From positions 235,501 through 299,500 of the forward strand of contig JACAXG010000068.1 of the NCBI GenBank assembly GCA_018881555.1: a stretch of DNA of 64,000 bases. Reading direction: 5' to 3'. Position 1 is the stretch's first letter. Every line of letters begins with the position of its first letter. The notes under the pieces were generated by a model that worked only from the letters and a program-made list of their open reading frames with translations, was not told where the DNA came from and did not search any database. Below, piece by piece: positions 1-12,119 of this stretch. The DNA comes from Amblyornis subalaris. Its lineage: Eukaryota; Chordata; Aves; Passeriformes; Ptilonorhynchidae. The position numbers and the translations under genes were made by a program.

Positions 1-1668
1 CAGGGCTAAACCCTGCCTTGGTGCAGCCCAGAGCTCAGCCCTGCTCAGCTGCAGCTCCCTGCTGGAGAAGCCTTTTTGCTGTCAGGGTGCATCTCTCCAG
101 CTGCCACTCACTGCTCCTTGGAATGGAGAGCCACTGACAGCACCAGGCTGGGAACACCCTCCAAGGGAGAGGCGCTGGAAGCCCAGCGGTGGAGAAGGAC
201 AACAATTAGCTCCATTTGCTGGTCCCCACTGCCACAAACAGCCCTGTGGAGGCACATGCCAACAGCAGGGAATTCATACTCTCAGCTATGGTGGTGATGG
301 ACAGTCAGATCCCACAGGATTCCCTCGATAGTGAAAAAGGAGGGACAAGAGCTCAGCAGGAACGTTAGCCTGGACAGATTTTGCGTCTCACTCCCATTCT
401 GGCTCCCTCNTCTGCATCACTGACTCCATCTGCCCACCCCAAGGCAGTATCCATCCCTCCTGCTCATATCCAGACACCTGTTCCCACACTAAGTGGGGAG
501 GTTGTGCTTTGCCCGGTCCACATGGCAGGGTGAGGGTACGGCGTGGATCCAGCTCCCAGTGCCTCCCTGTGGCAACAGCCTCCTGCAGTGACTGGGGTGT
601 CTGGGAGTGCCTGGGGAAGGCACTGAGGTTGCCAGGATGTGCAGTCTCTTCAGCAGATTGCCTGCCGTGTCCCCTGGCAGCCCCAGCCTGCCCTCCCCTC
701 TGCACACCCCTCCTCCTTTTAGAGAAAAACTTTCAACTTTGATTTTCTAAGCACAGCTCTTCTCTGCTGGGTTCCCCTGGAAGGGGAGCATCCCAGTGTT
801 TGCACTGCCCATGGACAGCAAAGGGAAGCCTGATGAGGTCTGCTGGGGTCACACTGGCCCATGAAGGGCAGGCACACGAAAGGGAGCCGAGTTTGCACCT
901 CGTCCAGGACACGCACAGGACACTCAGCTATAATACAGTCCTTTTCCCTTGGAATTCCAGACCCCTAGGACCAGCAGAGNTGAGAGGTTTCAGAGACTTT
1001 CTGAGTGATTTCAGAGGTTTTTATCATGGCAAACCTTTCATCTCTCTCTTCAGCTAAGTGAGCGAGTGCTCCTTGTCTCTGAGCTGCATCTCCTGTACCT
1101 GTCTGGAGCATCACAAGGAGCTCCTGGGCTCCCCAGGGCCTTCTCCAGCCTATCTCAGGCTGCACACGTGGGCAACACCTGGGCTGGAAGCACTCCTGGC
1201 ANGCTGTGCTCTGCCCAGCCTGCAGCTCCACTCTCTGGAGCACAGGAGCAGTGAGCAGAAGTTTCTGGTATCTGGATAAACCTCAGAGGAAGCAGCACGG
1301 TCTCAGCACAACTTCTTATCTCGGGCTGCTGCGCCAGCAGCGGGGTGGGGATGGGCTGCAAATTGCCTTCCTGGGTGCCCCCTGCCTGCAGCAGGCTTGG
1401 AAATCACCACTGTTCATTAAAAATCCTGTCCCCAGTTCCAATTCTCAGCTTAGTGCTGGTGACAAGAGCATCTCAGCAGTGACACTTCAGAGCACTCTGC
1501 AAAGCAAGGGGGCAGCTGGGGGGGTCTGCCTGTGAGTTCTGATCCCTCAGCAGTGCAGATGTGGGGGGGAAGTTCTCTCATTTAACATCTGCCGGCTCAA
1601 GTGAGGCTGAGCTGGTCTGGGTATGGCTGCTCCTGACAGGCTGAGGGCAAGGCCTGCGCCAGGAAGGG
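1..1668. other. RALY intron after first coding exon, unique part
   Basis: This is non-coding sequence within the RALY intron that extends left out of the window. I searched the minus strand for the next RALY exon (the one starting in the LDINMAGEPK region) and did not see it, so this intron is longer than 2.3 kb. No repeat family or RNA gene was recognised. The short open frames here have no protein-like features. Confidence 0.6.
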
Positions 1669-1985
1669 AATCATGGAATCACGGAATCACGGAATGGTTT
1701 GGGTTGGAAGGGACCTTAAAGCTCACCTCATTCCACAGGCAGGAACACCTTCCACTAGCCCAGGTTGCTCCAAGCCTCATCCACCCTGGCCTTGGACACT
1801 TCCAGGGATGGGGCAGCCGCAGCTTCTCTGGGCAACCTGTGCCACCCTCCCCACCCCATAGGGAGGAATTTTCTCCCAATATCCCATCTAACCCTGCCCT
1901 CTGGCAGTGGGAAGCCATTCCCCCTCGTCCTATCCATATCTTTGATACCAGGCAATATCTTTCCCCATCCCTGTCCTTCCCCAGC
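1669..1985 (-). mobile_element. CR1 LINE 3' fragment
   Basis: Starts with tandem copies of the CR1 3'-end octamer (CATGGAAT-type, read on plus) and continues through the standard CR1 3' region, including 'ggttggaagggacc' and 'ggggcagccgcagcttct'. The element is 5'-truncated at about 1985, inside the RALY intron and in the same orientation as RALY. Confidence 0.93.
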
Positions 1986-2833
<848 letters not shown>

Positions 2834-2886
2834 TTGATGATCCTTGGGGGCCCCTTCCAGCTCAGGGAANTCTGTGATTCTGAAGT
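2834..2886 (+). mobile_element. CR1 3' terminus, very short
   Basis: Only the last ~50 bases of a CR1 remain: 'gatgatccttgggggccccttccag' is the usual wording before the 3' octamers, and it ends in 'tctgtgattctg'. Confidence 0.7.
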
Positions 2887-5800
2887 TGCTTTTAGGGGAG
2901 AAAACAACACTTAAATAGATTTTATATCTAAGTAAAAGCTTTATTGCTGTCATATAAAAGCTTTTACCTCTCTATACCAAATTACAATTCAAAGAACTGC
3001 TCTTTTTGAAGCAGTTTGCATCCAGCACCTTGGTTCGTGCCCACTTTTCCAGGCTTTCCCCTGCCAACACCTCCCAGCACAGCCCAGCTCTCACCATGCG
3101 CTGGCATGGGTTTGTCCCTGTGGGGCCACACTTGCACCTGGAAGGGGACTTGGGATTTATGGATGTAAACGAGGAGATTTCAGCAGTGATCAGCCCATGT
3201 GCTCTGCCCGCTGGATTTTGTGCTAACAGGAGGTGTCACTGTTAGCTCGGAAATCCCCATCAGCCGGATCGGCTGGCAGGCACTCCAGCCCGCCTCCCGG
3301 GGCTGCCAGGCAGGATCCTCTGAGCTCCTCACCTCGGGGAGCTCACGGGCAGCCCNTGGGAACAGGTTTGCCCCCTGAGGCCCAGGCACGGGGCTGGAAG
3401 CTGTGCGAATTCCAAGGCAGCGTGGCTGCTATCAGCCTGTCTGCTCCCACTCCAGCCAAACCCGCGGCTGTCCAAGGAGATCAGCCTGGTTTCCNCCTTC
3501 CAGACCCTGAGGGATGCTCTGGGATCAGCACTGCGCTGCACACCCAGGGTGTGGGATTTACCTGGGAGCTGTGGAAGGTGTTTTGTGATGCACACTGAGG
3601 TGCCGCCCTTCCCCAGCCCCTTCCAGCAGCACCCACAGGCGCTCCTGCTCCCAAGGGCGATCCCACCGGGGTGTCACCACTTCTGGGGGTCCCCAGCCTG
3701 GCACAGGGGATGCACTGCTACCACAGGGCCGTGCTGTCCCCTCCCTGGAGGTCCCCAGCTGAAGCCCTGCCNGGCTTTGGGGTTTTGGCTCTGTGGGCTC
3801 ATAGCCCAAGCACGAGCAGCCTGGCCCGAGGTGGGGGCAGTGGCAGTGCCTGGCTGCAGCCCCTGTGGACCNTGTCACCCTGGTCCCCACGCCCTGGCAG
3901 GCTCTGCTTGCCCCCAGCCCGGCCTGCACTGACACAGCAGTGTGGGATGCTCCAGCTTTGCTGACCCTACACCAGAGTTACCTTTCCTACACCCCTCCCC
4001 AGGCAGGCAGAGCCTGGCAAAAAGTCATATCACTTTGGGGTTGCATCCACGACTTTCCAAAAGCCCAGTTCTCCTTCTTCCTTGTCCTCTCCTGCACAGA
4101 GACTCCCCACAGGACACAAAGTCTCTGGTTGCTCCTATTTCCTCTTACACCCATCAGGAGGGAGAACATCACCACACCCATCTCACCCTTTGCCAGGGGA
4201 GCTCCGTTTGGGCTCCTCAGGTCATGGATGCTTTTCCTTCTGAGCTCCCAGCCCCCCGGGATCTGCTCCTGCCCACAGTGCCATCCTGCCTGAGGGTGCC
4301 CACACAGACAGGCATCAGTGGGTTAGGGCTCACACCACTGCTCCAAACCCCAGGATTTGAACGTTCAGTCCAGCACAGGGACACAGGAGGAGACTCTCCC
4401 ACCCCCACAGGCAGAGGGTGTTTGCAGCCCGACCCAGGAGCCACAGGATGCTGTAAAAATACCCCAGCACCNGGCTCTGCACAGCCCAGACCTCCAGCTG
4501 TCCCCTTCGGGAGCACGAGGAGCTGGACACTCGATCCCTTTCATGATTGAAAGCCAGACCACACGGAGCACTGGGGACACCTGGCAGGTCTGAGCCTCTC
4601 AGTGAGGATGTGACTCCACAATAATTCCCCTCTGGCTCCAAGCCCTGCGACTCCATTAACCTGCCACCGAGGCTGGAAATAATCTGCCTGCTAAATCCAA
4701 TCATAAAAAAAAAAGTTCGACTTTATCTGAGTCTGGCTCGTTCTATTTTTCCTTTCACGCTTANGGATTAAAGGAGCCAGAGACTTTTGTTTTATTGCTT
4801 TCAAAACAATTCCTGGCACCAGGGTTTTCCTAAAAACACCAGAAAAAACAGCCAAAGGACAGGACTTTTAAAGGAATTTAAGTGAATTAACTCTCAACCT
4901 TTTGCAAGTGGTGCCCAGCCCCTTCAGGTTGTTCCAGCTTTCACCCCAAGTAACAACCCTTGTTTAATGCTCTTTGAATTCATTTTTGCAGTGCCACCTG
5001 AAGAGGTTCTCAAAGGAAACTGCCCCATTCCTGNTGCACATGTGGGAAAACAGAGGCTTTTTCCAGCTCTTGGGGCACTCTGTGTACCCAGCTGAAGCCT
5101 CACGGAGTCATTTCACAGAAATCCTGAATATCTGCACCGAGCCCAGCTGGAGGCTGCTCCAGGGCGCCCAGTCCCATGGGAATCTCCATCCTGAACGTGC
5201 TGGGAGTGGCCGANGCTGTGCAGGACCTTCAGGGAGCCTGCACACGTGTGGGGTGTGTGCAGCCAGGTGGCCCTGGGTGGCCCTGCTACCCCAAGGCCAC
5301 ACTGGAGCTGCTGAGAANCCATGGCCCTCCCTTCCCTGGGGATTCAGGGATGTCACACAAGCGACTTCAGCTTTACAGCTGGTGACTCCCGGAGTTTCCA
5401 GCTCCTGAAGCCCATGTTTTCTTGTTTCAGAGCAAACCTGCCCTGGCACCTCTCTCCCCAGCCCTGGACATCCTTGGTCCCTCTTGGTTGCTTCCTCTCC
5501 ACATGACACACTCCTGCTTTTCCACCCTTACCTGCTGGAGTCTGTGCAAGTCTCCAACCCATTTTCCACCCACCCATGGCCTTCCTTTCCCCAGTCCCCA
5601 GAGAAACTCCTCTTGCAACTCCCCTTNGCCTCTGAGCAGAGTCTGAGCCCTNTTCCCCATCCTTGGAGCCCTGCATCCAGCCTGCACTGCCCTGGGAGCC
5701 ACCCATCCATGCTCCTATCCCATCCGGATGCCAGGATGCTGCAGGAGACCACGCCCAAAGCCTTCCTGAAGTTAGGGCAGGCACCAACCATGTCACTTTG

Positions 5801-6120
5801 CCACAGAAAACAAATAGCTTGGTCAAATTTGGCCACCCCATTTCCATGCCTGGCCCAGCTGCAGGCACCAGGAATGTTCTCTTCCTCCAAATCCAACCCA
5901 GCTCTCCAATCCAACACACCCCTGGCTCTGCTCTCACACCCCAGCACTGCAGAGCTTTGCTGCTGCCCCCCAGTCCNAAATTTTCCACAAGAGCCTGAAG
6001 CTCTGAGCAGCTGTTTGCAGCTGCAAACCCCAACCACAGCACGGGCTGAGCTCCTTCAGCCTCTGCAGGAGGGATGGGGGTGAAGCTGCCCCTGTGCCTG
6101 GGCTGGAACAGGCTGGCAGG
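2887..6120. other. Intronic unique sequence
   Basis: No gene and no recognisable repeat. It contains an AT-rich patch at 2890-2990 and ordinary GC-rich avian intron sequence, with many isolated N positions. The AT-rich block 4670-4812 is listed separately. Open frames up to ~230 codons on both strands are compositional and contain in-frame Ns. Confidence 0.5.
4670..4812. promoter_or_regulatory. Candidate conserved non-coding block
   Basis: An abrupt AT-rich island in GC-rich surroundings. It has a run of ten As (4706-4715), 'CTTTATCTGAG' (GATA-type core TTATCT) and 'GGATTAAAGGAG'. This composition is typical of old constrained enhancers. No conservation could be tested. Confidence 0.22.
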
Positions 6121-6133
6121 AGGATTCAGGGGG

Positions 6134-6140
6134 TATAAAA
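6134..6140 (+). promoter_or_regulatory. TATA box of candidate plus-strand gene
   Basis: TATAAAA preceded by GGG, 70 bases upstream of a perfect-Kozak ATG at 6204. The predicted transcription start, about 30 bases downstream (~6164), leaves a leader of ~40 bases. E-boxes CAGGTG (6172-6177) and CACGTG (6179-6184) lie in or next to that leader. The ordered TATA box, leader, ATG and donor are what make this convincing, rather than the TATA word alone. Confidence 0.4.
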
Positions 6141-6203
6141 GTGTTTTCCCCCAAATCTGGTGGGCTCTCAGCAGGTGCCACGTGAGGCAGCCCTGCAGCT
6201 GCC

Positions 6204-6327
6204 ATGGACCCTTCCCTGGGTGGCATTGCTATCAAAATGAAAGACCTGGATGAAGTTGAGGTGTGGGCACGAAGGTACCACACGGACCTTCACTTGGAGA
6301 AGGAAATTTCCCGAGGTATCTCCCAAG
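6204..6327 (+). CDS. Candidate first coding exon, unknown protein
   Basis: I do not recognise this peptide. ATG at 6204 sits in GCTGCCATGG, an ideal Kozak context, 70 bases after a TATA box. It opens 41 codons plus one base up to a consensus donor (CAAG|GTAAGA, GT at 6328-6329). The peptide starts MDPSLGGIAIKMKDLDEVEV, then has WARRYHTD and ends EISRGISQ. It is mixed and charged, probably helical, without a signal peptide or membrane segment. Its composition is unlike the Pro/Gly/Ser/Arg-rich chance frames around it. Reading on past the donor meets a stop after ~10 more codons. It lies antisense within the RALY 5' intron. A tissue-restricted, TATA-driven gene nested in RALY is one explanation; a chance arrangement or a dead first exon is another. 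The next exon would have to start in phase 1. Confidence 0.35.
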
Positions 6328-7795
6328 GTAAGATTTTGGCTGCCATGGAGGTGGGCGGGTAAAGGGCAGCCTGTGCCTCCCCCAGGTCCCTGCTGCCCGT
6401 TCCCACCTCCCACCCTCTTTGTCTGGCTCCTGGGACCTTCCCCACGCTTCCTGGACCAGCCTGTGCTGTGCTTATTCCCTGTGCTGCCTCCTCTNCTGCC
6501 CACCTGGGATACTGGGTCCCGACAATCCCATAAAGCTGGATACGGGAGGAGCAACCTTCACCCCGCATNGCAGGGGTGGAGTGGGGAGCCCAGCACCCCC
6601 ATCCCTCGGCACAGCCCTCCCCTCGGAAGCCCCAGTGGCTCCGGGGCCACGGCAGGACGCGGCAGGTCTGCGCAGGGGACGTGCCCGGGCCGAGGGGCGG
6701 TGGCACGGGGCCACCAGATGGCCGAGCCCAGGTCAGGCCAGGTGAAGGCCACGCTGCTGGGGGGGCCGGGAGGAGGCCAGCGGGACCCTGGCGTGGCTGC
6801 AGACGGGAGCTGGCCCAGGGCCATCTGCCCAGCACGGCCCTGCCCGGGCAGGAGCGGGGGTTTGGCAGGGAGAAGGGAAGGGCAAGGCTGGGGAGCTGGG
6901 ATTGCAACGCTCTGAGGTTTGGGGCACCCTCGCTGGCACTGCGTGTCCAGCACAGTGCCCTGCTGCTGCCACACGCTAACCAGGCATTCCCTGGAGAAAT
7001 CAGCTCCCCTGCCTCCTCTGTCCCACTCATTTAGGATTTCTTCTTCCACACAGCAGCCATTCGGCATCCCTCACTGGCCTCCTCACCGTAACCACCGGGA
7101 AAGGGCGTTTTAACCATCGCTGCTAATATTTCAAACTCCCCCTCCCTGCATTCCAGCAGGGCACTTCGTGCTGTGTCCAGGTGAAATCCAGCACAGCCAC
7201 CAGCTGGGAAACGGCACAGCTCCACAGCTGTGGAGTAGAGAGGCCTCTCCAGCCACCACCACTTGGATACAACACGGAAAATCCACCGGGGCTGAGTCAG
7301 AGCAGAGCAACTTGGTGCTGTGTCTGCTCAGAAACACCCTCGCAGCACACACGGGTATTCCTGGTTACAGATGGATATTCCAACAACTTGCTGGCATCAG
7401 CAGGTGCATGTCCACAGCTCTGACCTCCCCTTTCGTCCCCCAACCCACAACTGCAACAAGGCAGACAGGAGTTGGAAAAGAAAACAAGACAAAAGGCAAC
7501 TTGGAATAATACTTGGACATGAATAAATGAACATACAAAGGGGTTCTGTACCTGTAGGACCCCAGAGAATANCAAGGACAGAGTACCAGGATTATCCTTG
7601 TTTTCTGCAAGGGAAATTGGGCCCCAGACAGGAGAGGTCTGGGGTGGAGGAGTGTGGGCCACCAGGCTCCCCANAGCCTCCAGAGACATTGCAATGGCAC
7701 TTCCCACTCCTAAATGCCCCCAAAGACATAAGGAGACTTAAGGATGAAATTGCCAGGAGCAAGTTTTTTCCTTCCAGCCTTTCTTGCATCTGTCC
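6328..7795. other. Unique sequence with GC-rich core
   Basis: Directly downstream of the candidate exon, 6590-6870 is rich in GC and CpG (for example around 6640-6720) and could be a small CpG island. The remainder to 7795 is ordinary intronic sequence without a recognised repeat. No further exon could be assigned. Confidence 0.4.
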
Positions 7796-8037
7796 TAGAA
7801 TCCCAAAATGATTTGGGGTGGAAGGGACCTTAAAGACCACCCAGTTCCANCCCCCTGCCATGGGCAGGGACACCTTCCACTATGCCAGGGTGCTCCAAGC
7901 CCCATCCAACNTGGCCTTGGACACTTGCAGGGATGGGGCAGCCACNGCTTCTCTGGGCAACCTGTGCCAGGGCCTCAGCACCTTCACAGGGAAGGATTCC
8001 TTCCTAATACCTAATCTAAATCTACTCTCTTCCCCTT
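7796..8037 (-). mobile_element. CR1 LINE 3' fragment
   Basis: The 3' terminus is at 7796 ('tagaatcccaaaatgatttg'), followed by the CR1 3' core up to 'cctaatacctaatctaaatcta'. It is 5'-truncated at about 8037. The two inner Ns (7912, 7947) fall at positions where other CR1 copies read C and A/G. Confidence 0.92.
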
Positions 8038-8216
8038 TTCCTTGATTCCTTCCTTCCCTCCCACATCATGTCCACATCTCCACCCAGTAACACATTTTTC
8101 CAGCTGGGTGGCTTTGCACTGGCAGCCAGGGAAGGGACAAACCTGCTCCTTGCCAGGTTTGGGGGAAATCTGGCATTTGGGATGTTGAGAAAAGCACCAC
8201 AACCCGTGTCTTGCCA

Positions 8217-8301
8217 GGATGGATGGATGGATGGATTGATGGATGGGTGGGTGGATGGATGGGTGGGTGGATGGATGGATGGATGGATGGATGGATGGAT
8301 G
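8217..8301 (+). repeat. (GGAT)n microsatellite
   Basis: About 85 bases of ATGG/GGAT tetranucleotide repeat with GGGT and GATT interruptions. A perfect run of seven to eight units occupies the right end (about 8270-8301). The interrupted left part suggests an older array; the pure right end may still vary in length. Confidence 0.95.
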
Positions 8302-8550
8302 TCACAGCTTGTGGGGCTCTGGAGTGAGTGGGGTGCACCTTGCCCACGTGCTGGGGAGATGGAACGAGGCACCTTGTTCAGGGCTTTTGAACCATCCCAG
8401 ACACTCCCGTACAGGACAAACCCCAGCTCTGACCTCCCTGCTTTTGGGAGGTTGCCCCCCTGCTTTCCTCCCAAACCTTTCATGTCTGTGCACCTTTCCT
8501 GCCACTCGCTAAGGGGCAGCACACAAAATTTTGGAACTTGATGGGGGCAA

Positions 8551-8840
8551 AACTTTTAGTAGGGCCTGTTGTGGCAGGACATGGGGGAATGGTTTTAAAC
8601 TGAAAGAAGGTCAATTTAGGCTAGATATTAGGAAGGAACTCTCCCCTGTGAGGATGGGGAGGCCCTGGCACAGGTTGCCCAGAGAAGCTGTGGCTGCCCC
8701 ATCCCTGGAAGTGTCCAAGGCCAGGCTGGACGGGGCTTGGAGCAACCTGGGCTAGTGGAAGGTGTCCCTGCCCATGGCAGGGGTGGCACTGGATNAATTT
8801 CAAGGTTCCTTCCAACCCAAACCAATCTGTGATTCTATGA
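8551..8840 (+). mobile_element. CR1 LINE 3' fragment
   Basis: Reads in CR1 sense from 'aacttttagtagggcctgtt' through the last codons and 3' UTR to the terminal 'ctgtgattctatgaa'. The 3' end is intact and the 5' end truncated. Confidence 0.93.
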
Positions 8841-9056
8841 ACTTGAAAGGCCAAATCAGCAGCACTACACTGGAAGACAAAAATCCACCAGGGGAGTGAT
8901 TTGCAGTTTCTAGCAAGTGGCCAGAAGGATGATTTTGCGGGAAGGCCTGGGCAGGTAACATTCCCCGGCACAAACAAACTGGCATGGCTGTCCTACAGGG
9001 AGCATCCCACTCTGGGCAGCCATCAAGCCAACTCCTTGGCTGTGAGGGATTGAGGA

Positions 9057-9219
9057 GAATCACAGGATCACAGAATGGTTTGGGTTGGAAGGGACCTTAA
9101 AAATCATCCCGTTCCACCCTCTGCCAGGGGCAGGGACACCTTCCACTATCCCAGGGTGCTCCAAGCCCCGTCCAGCCTGGCCTTGGACGCTTCCAGGGAT
9201 GGGGCAGCCACAGCTCCTG
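9057..9219 (-). mobile_element. CR1 LINE 3' fragment
   Basis: Starts with two terminal octamers ('aatcacaggatcacagaatgg') and breaks off in 'gggcagccacagctcct'. Short, 5'-truncated copy. Confidence 0.92.
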
Positions 9220-10012
9220 TGAGCACCCTGTTCCTATTTGTTTTTTCCCCTTTCAGCTGACAAAAGGCAGTTTTGAAGAGAAACACAGGCAGCTGTGAGA
9301 GGGGGGACTGCACTGCACAGCTCCATCNGCAGCACGAGCCCTGGGAAGCACAGTCCCTGCCACCTCCAGTGCCAATCACTCCTCCCTGGAGAGCCCGGAG
9401 TAATTTCCCAGAGAGTCCCCACGCACGAGAGCCGAGCTCGAAGCGCTGGTTTAATAACCCACACAAACCCTGCAATCTGTTTAATAACTCCTGAGTCCCC
9501 ACTGAGTCCTGCAGAGACACCCAGAGGGCTCAGCCCCCTCAAGGAGAGCAGGAAGATCCTGCTCGCTGCTGTGTGCTCCAATAAACAGCACAAACTGGGA
9601 NGAAAGCAGCTTCAGTTCTCCCAAACCTGAGTGTTGAAGGATGGAGAAGTTATTAAAAAAAGGGGATAGACCAAGATGTCACCATTATTAGGCTGGTTCT
9701 GCAGGATNGGGGCTGTCTTTTGGGGGAATGTCTGCTGTGCTGAGAGCTGGGANGGCTGGGAAGCTGGAGGGGAGCTCAGCAGGAGCCACACGAGCTGCCT
9801 GGGAGGCTGTGGGGTCCCTTTGCAGATCTTGTTCCCCCTGTGAAGTGCAACCCAGCACATCCCAGTGAGGCAGGATCCTTTCACCGCAGACACGGCAGGT
9901 CCCTGGTCCCCTGAGTGCCATTTTGGGCTGTCCCCTCTCCCATGGGACAAGGGGCTCCTTGTAGAGGGTCTGTGAATTTTTCCCAACATTTCCCAGGGCT
10001 CCACCTTGCAGA
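9220..10012. other. Unique sequence between CR1 copies
   Basis: A strong pyrimidine tract and AG at 9237-9256 ('ttttttcccctttcag' on plus) looks like a splice acceptor. An AATAAA lies at 9581-9586. Read in the phase needed by the 6204 exon, the sequence after that AG hits a stop after six codons, so I do not call an exon. No repeat was recognised. Confidence 0.3.
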
Positions 10013-10260
10013 TCATGGAATCGTCAGGGTTGGAAAAGACCTCTGAGATCACCGGGTCCAACCATCCATGCAGCACCNCCACCTCATCCACCATGTCCCC
10101 AAGTGCCACATCCATATGTTTTGTATGATCACTTCCAGGGATGGTGACTCTACCCTACCCTGGGCAGTCTGTCCCAAGGCTTGACAACCCNTTCCATGAG
10201 GAAATTTTTCCTAACATCCCATCTAAACCTCCCCTAGCACTACTAGAGGCCATTAGCACC
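10013..10260 (-). mobile_element. CR1 fragment, older subfamily
   Basis: Different wording from most copies here: 'gttggaaaagacctctgagatcacc' and 'ccaagtgccacatcc', then 'gggatggtgactct'. This marks another, more diverged CR1 subfamily. Confidence 0.88.
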
Positions 10261-11074
10261 CCTGGCTGAGCCCAGACCTGTCCAGGCTCAGGCTCTGTGA
10301 GTGGCAATCCCTGACCTCCTGGGCACTGCAGAGGTTTTCCTTGGAAGAACGGAATCCTGTTAACACCTGACCTGCAGGGACACCCTGCCACTGTCACAGC
10401 TCAGGCTGGGGACAGCCCATAAGGACAGAGGTGATGATGTCTCTGCACCCCCCGCTCANGGCAGAGCACCCAGACGTTCCCAGACATTCCTGCCTTTGCA
10501 CNCACCTGGATACTCCCAGGGAACTGGGGCTCCCAGCCCTACTGATAACCTGACCTCACTGCCTCACTCACTTTATGGGGTGGCTGATGGGGGGAGCTGC
10601 TCCCCACCCCGTTCCCCTTCCCCACTGCAGGTGGAGGCTGCACATCCCAAACTGGGACTGTGCAGAGGAAAAAGCCAAGCCACGGAGCGGGAGGGGGGAG
10701 AAAGCAGCCAGGTCTGGCCCAGCAGGGCACGTTTGCTGCAGGACGTGAGCACTAACCCAGGCTGGCACGGGCAGCCCGTGGCAGATGTGGGATCTGCAGG
10801 GGGGGTGGCTCCAGCCCCTGCTCCGGCCTCATCCACGCCACGGCTGACGCACGGGGAATTTTCACCGGGAGCATCCTGTCCTGGAGCTGCTCCAGCACGG
10901 CCTCACCCGTGCTGCTGCCTCTGTGCCAACGGCAGAATCGGTTCCTGTAACCCCTNTTCTTTGGAGTGAAATCCCCACAAATCTGGGATTCGCTCCTGGC
11001 TGTGCCCGGATACTGGGGACAGAACTGGCTGCCCCCCCATCTCCCTTCAACTCCCCGCCTCGCTGAGCAAAGAG
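10261..11074. other. GC-rich unique sequence
   Basis: No gene or repeat was recognised. 10600-10960 is GC-rich with scattered CpGs. An acceptor-like 'ttccccactgcag' on plus near 10630 is followed by an open stretch, but it has no matching donor. Confidence 0.35.
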
Positions 11075-11159
11075 CCTCCTTTTTGAATTTTTAATTAAAA
11101 CAAGTCATTTCAAACCGGNGAAAATCCTGCCAATCCTTTGAAAACCTGGCTCTGGTTTG

Positions 11160-11400
11160 CATTTCTGAAATCCTCCGTAAAGGAGCCATAAATAATCGAT
11201 AGCTGTTTTAATAAGTATTTAATCAGCTGTTAAAGGTACAATGGTCACAAAGTCTATCAGGTCAGNGCTCAGTTTATAGCTGTGGCTCGTTACCATCTGT
11301 CCTATATATTATTCATGGCTGTAGAAGCTTAAAAATCTATTCATTAGAGCCTTAAATCCTTCCTAATAAGTGTGATAAAGGGCTGACCTAGAGCTGGACG
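11160..11400. promoter_or_regulatory. Candidate conserved enhancer block
   Basis: AT-rich block with dense regulatory words: ATCGAT (11196), a SOX-type ACAATGG (11238-11244), ACAAAG (11247-11252), CATTAG (11342) and TGATAAAG (11373). It has no repeat signature and contrasts sharply with the GC-rich flanks. A developmental enhancer is the natural reading, but conservation was not tested. Confidence 0.32.
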
Positions 11401-11527
11401 CCGAGAGCCATCCAAGCAGCCCCTGCAGCAGCAGCCCTGCTCCTCACCCTGCCTGGGCCCTACAGATCTGGGGCTGTTCCACAACTGCTCATCTGTATCC
11501 CCTCTGGAGATAATGTTTTATCCCAAG

Positions 11528-11690
11528 GAACCGTGGAATGGTTTGGCTCGGAAGGGACCTTTTAAGATTGGCTTCTTCCAACCCCCTGTCACAGGGAGGG
11601 ACACCTTCCACTAGACCAGGGTGCTCCAAGCCCCGTCCAACCTGGCCTTGAATATTCCCAGGGATGGGACATCCATCACCTCCACCTCCT
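11528..11690 (-). mobile_element. CR1 LINE 3' fragment
   Basis: 'ggaatggtttggctcggaaggg' to 'cccagggatgggacatccatcacc'. Diverged and lacking full terminal octamers. Confidence 0.88.
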
Positions 11691-11759
11691 TGATAAGGCT
11701 GAAGTTTTCTCTTTGAAAACATTTTCTCCATGAAAATATATTTTAAATTAAGGCTCTTT

Positions 11760-12115
11760 TCTCCTGGAAGCTCCCCCTCCCCAACTCAGGAGCATCCTTT
11801 GATTGCAGAATATGCAACAAGTGGAGTTTTCAGGAGTCTCTGCCTCTAATCATCTCAGAAATCTCTCGTGAACAGACCAACGTTCTTTTTGACAGCAGCA
11901 AAATAAATTTTAAAGGTCAATTGAATCAGATAAGCCCAGTCTGGCAGCCCTTTCAGATGCAGAACTCCATGGGTAACANTTAGGTTCTGTTCAAGAACAG
12001 AAACAAAATTCTTTGGAGGAAAGAATCTTCAAAAGAAAAAAAGAAGGAAGAAAATGAAAAAGAAACAGCAATTAAATAGAATGTCATCCCTAATCCCAGC
12101 AGTGCAAAACCTGAT
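11760..12115. other. AT-rich unique sequence with purine tract
   Basis: Unique AT-rich DNA. A polypurine tract (A/G only apart from single interruptions) spans about 12030-12066. No gene was seen. Confidence 0.4.
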
Positions 12116-12119
12116 GATT

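Noticed and set aside
8022..8522. Minus frame rich in His-Pro-Ser-Ile repeats
   Set aside because: Translation of the GGAT microsatellite, not a repeat protein.
9237..9600. Good acceptor followed by AATAAA as exon 2 of the orphan gene
   Set aside because: In the required phase it stops after six codons and gives no recognisable peptide. Recorded as a possibility only.
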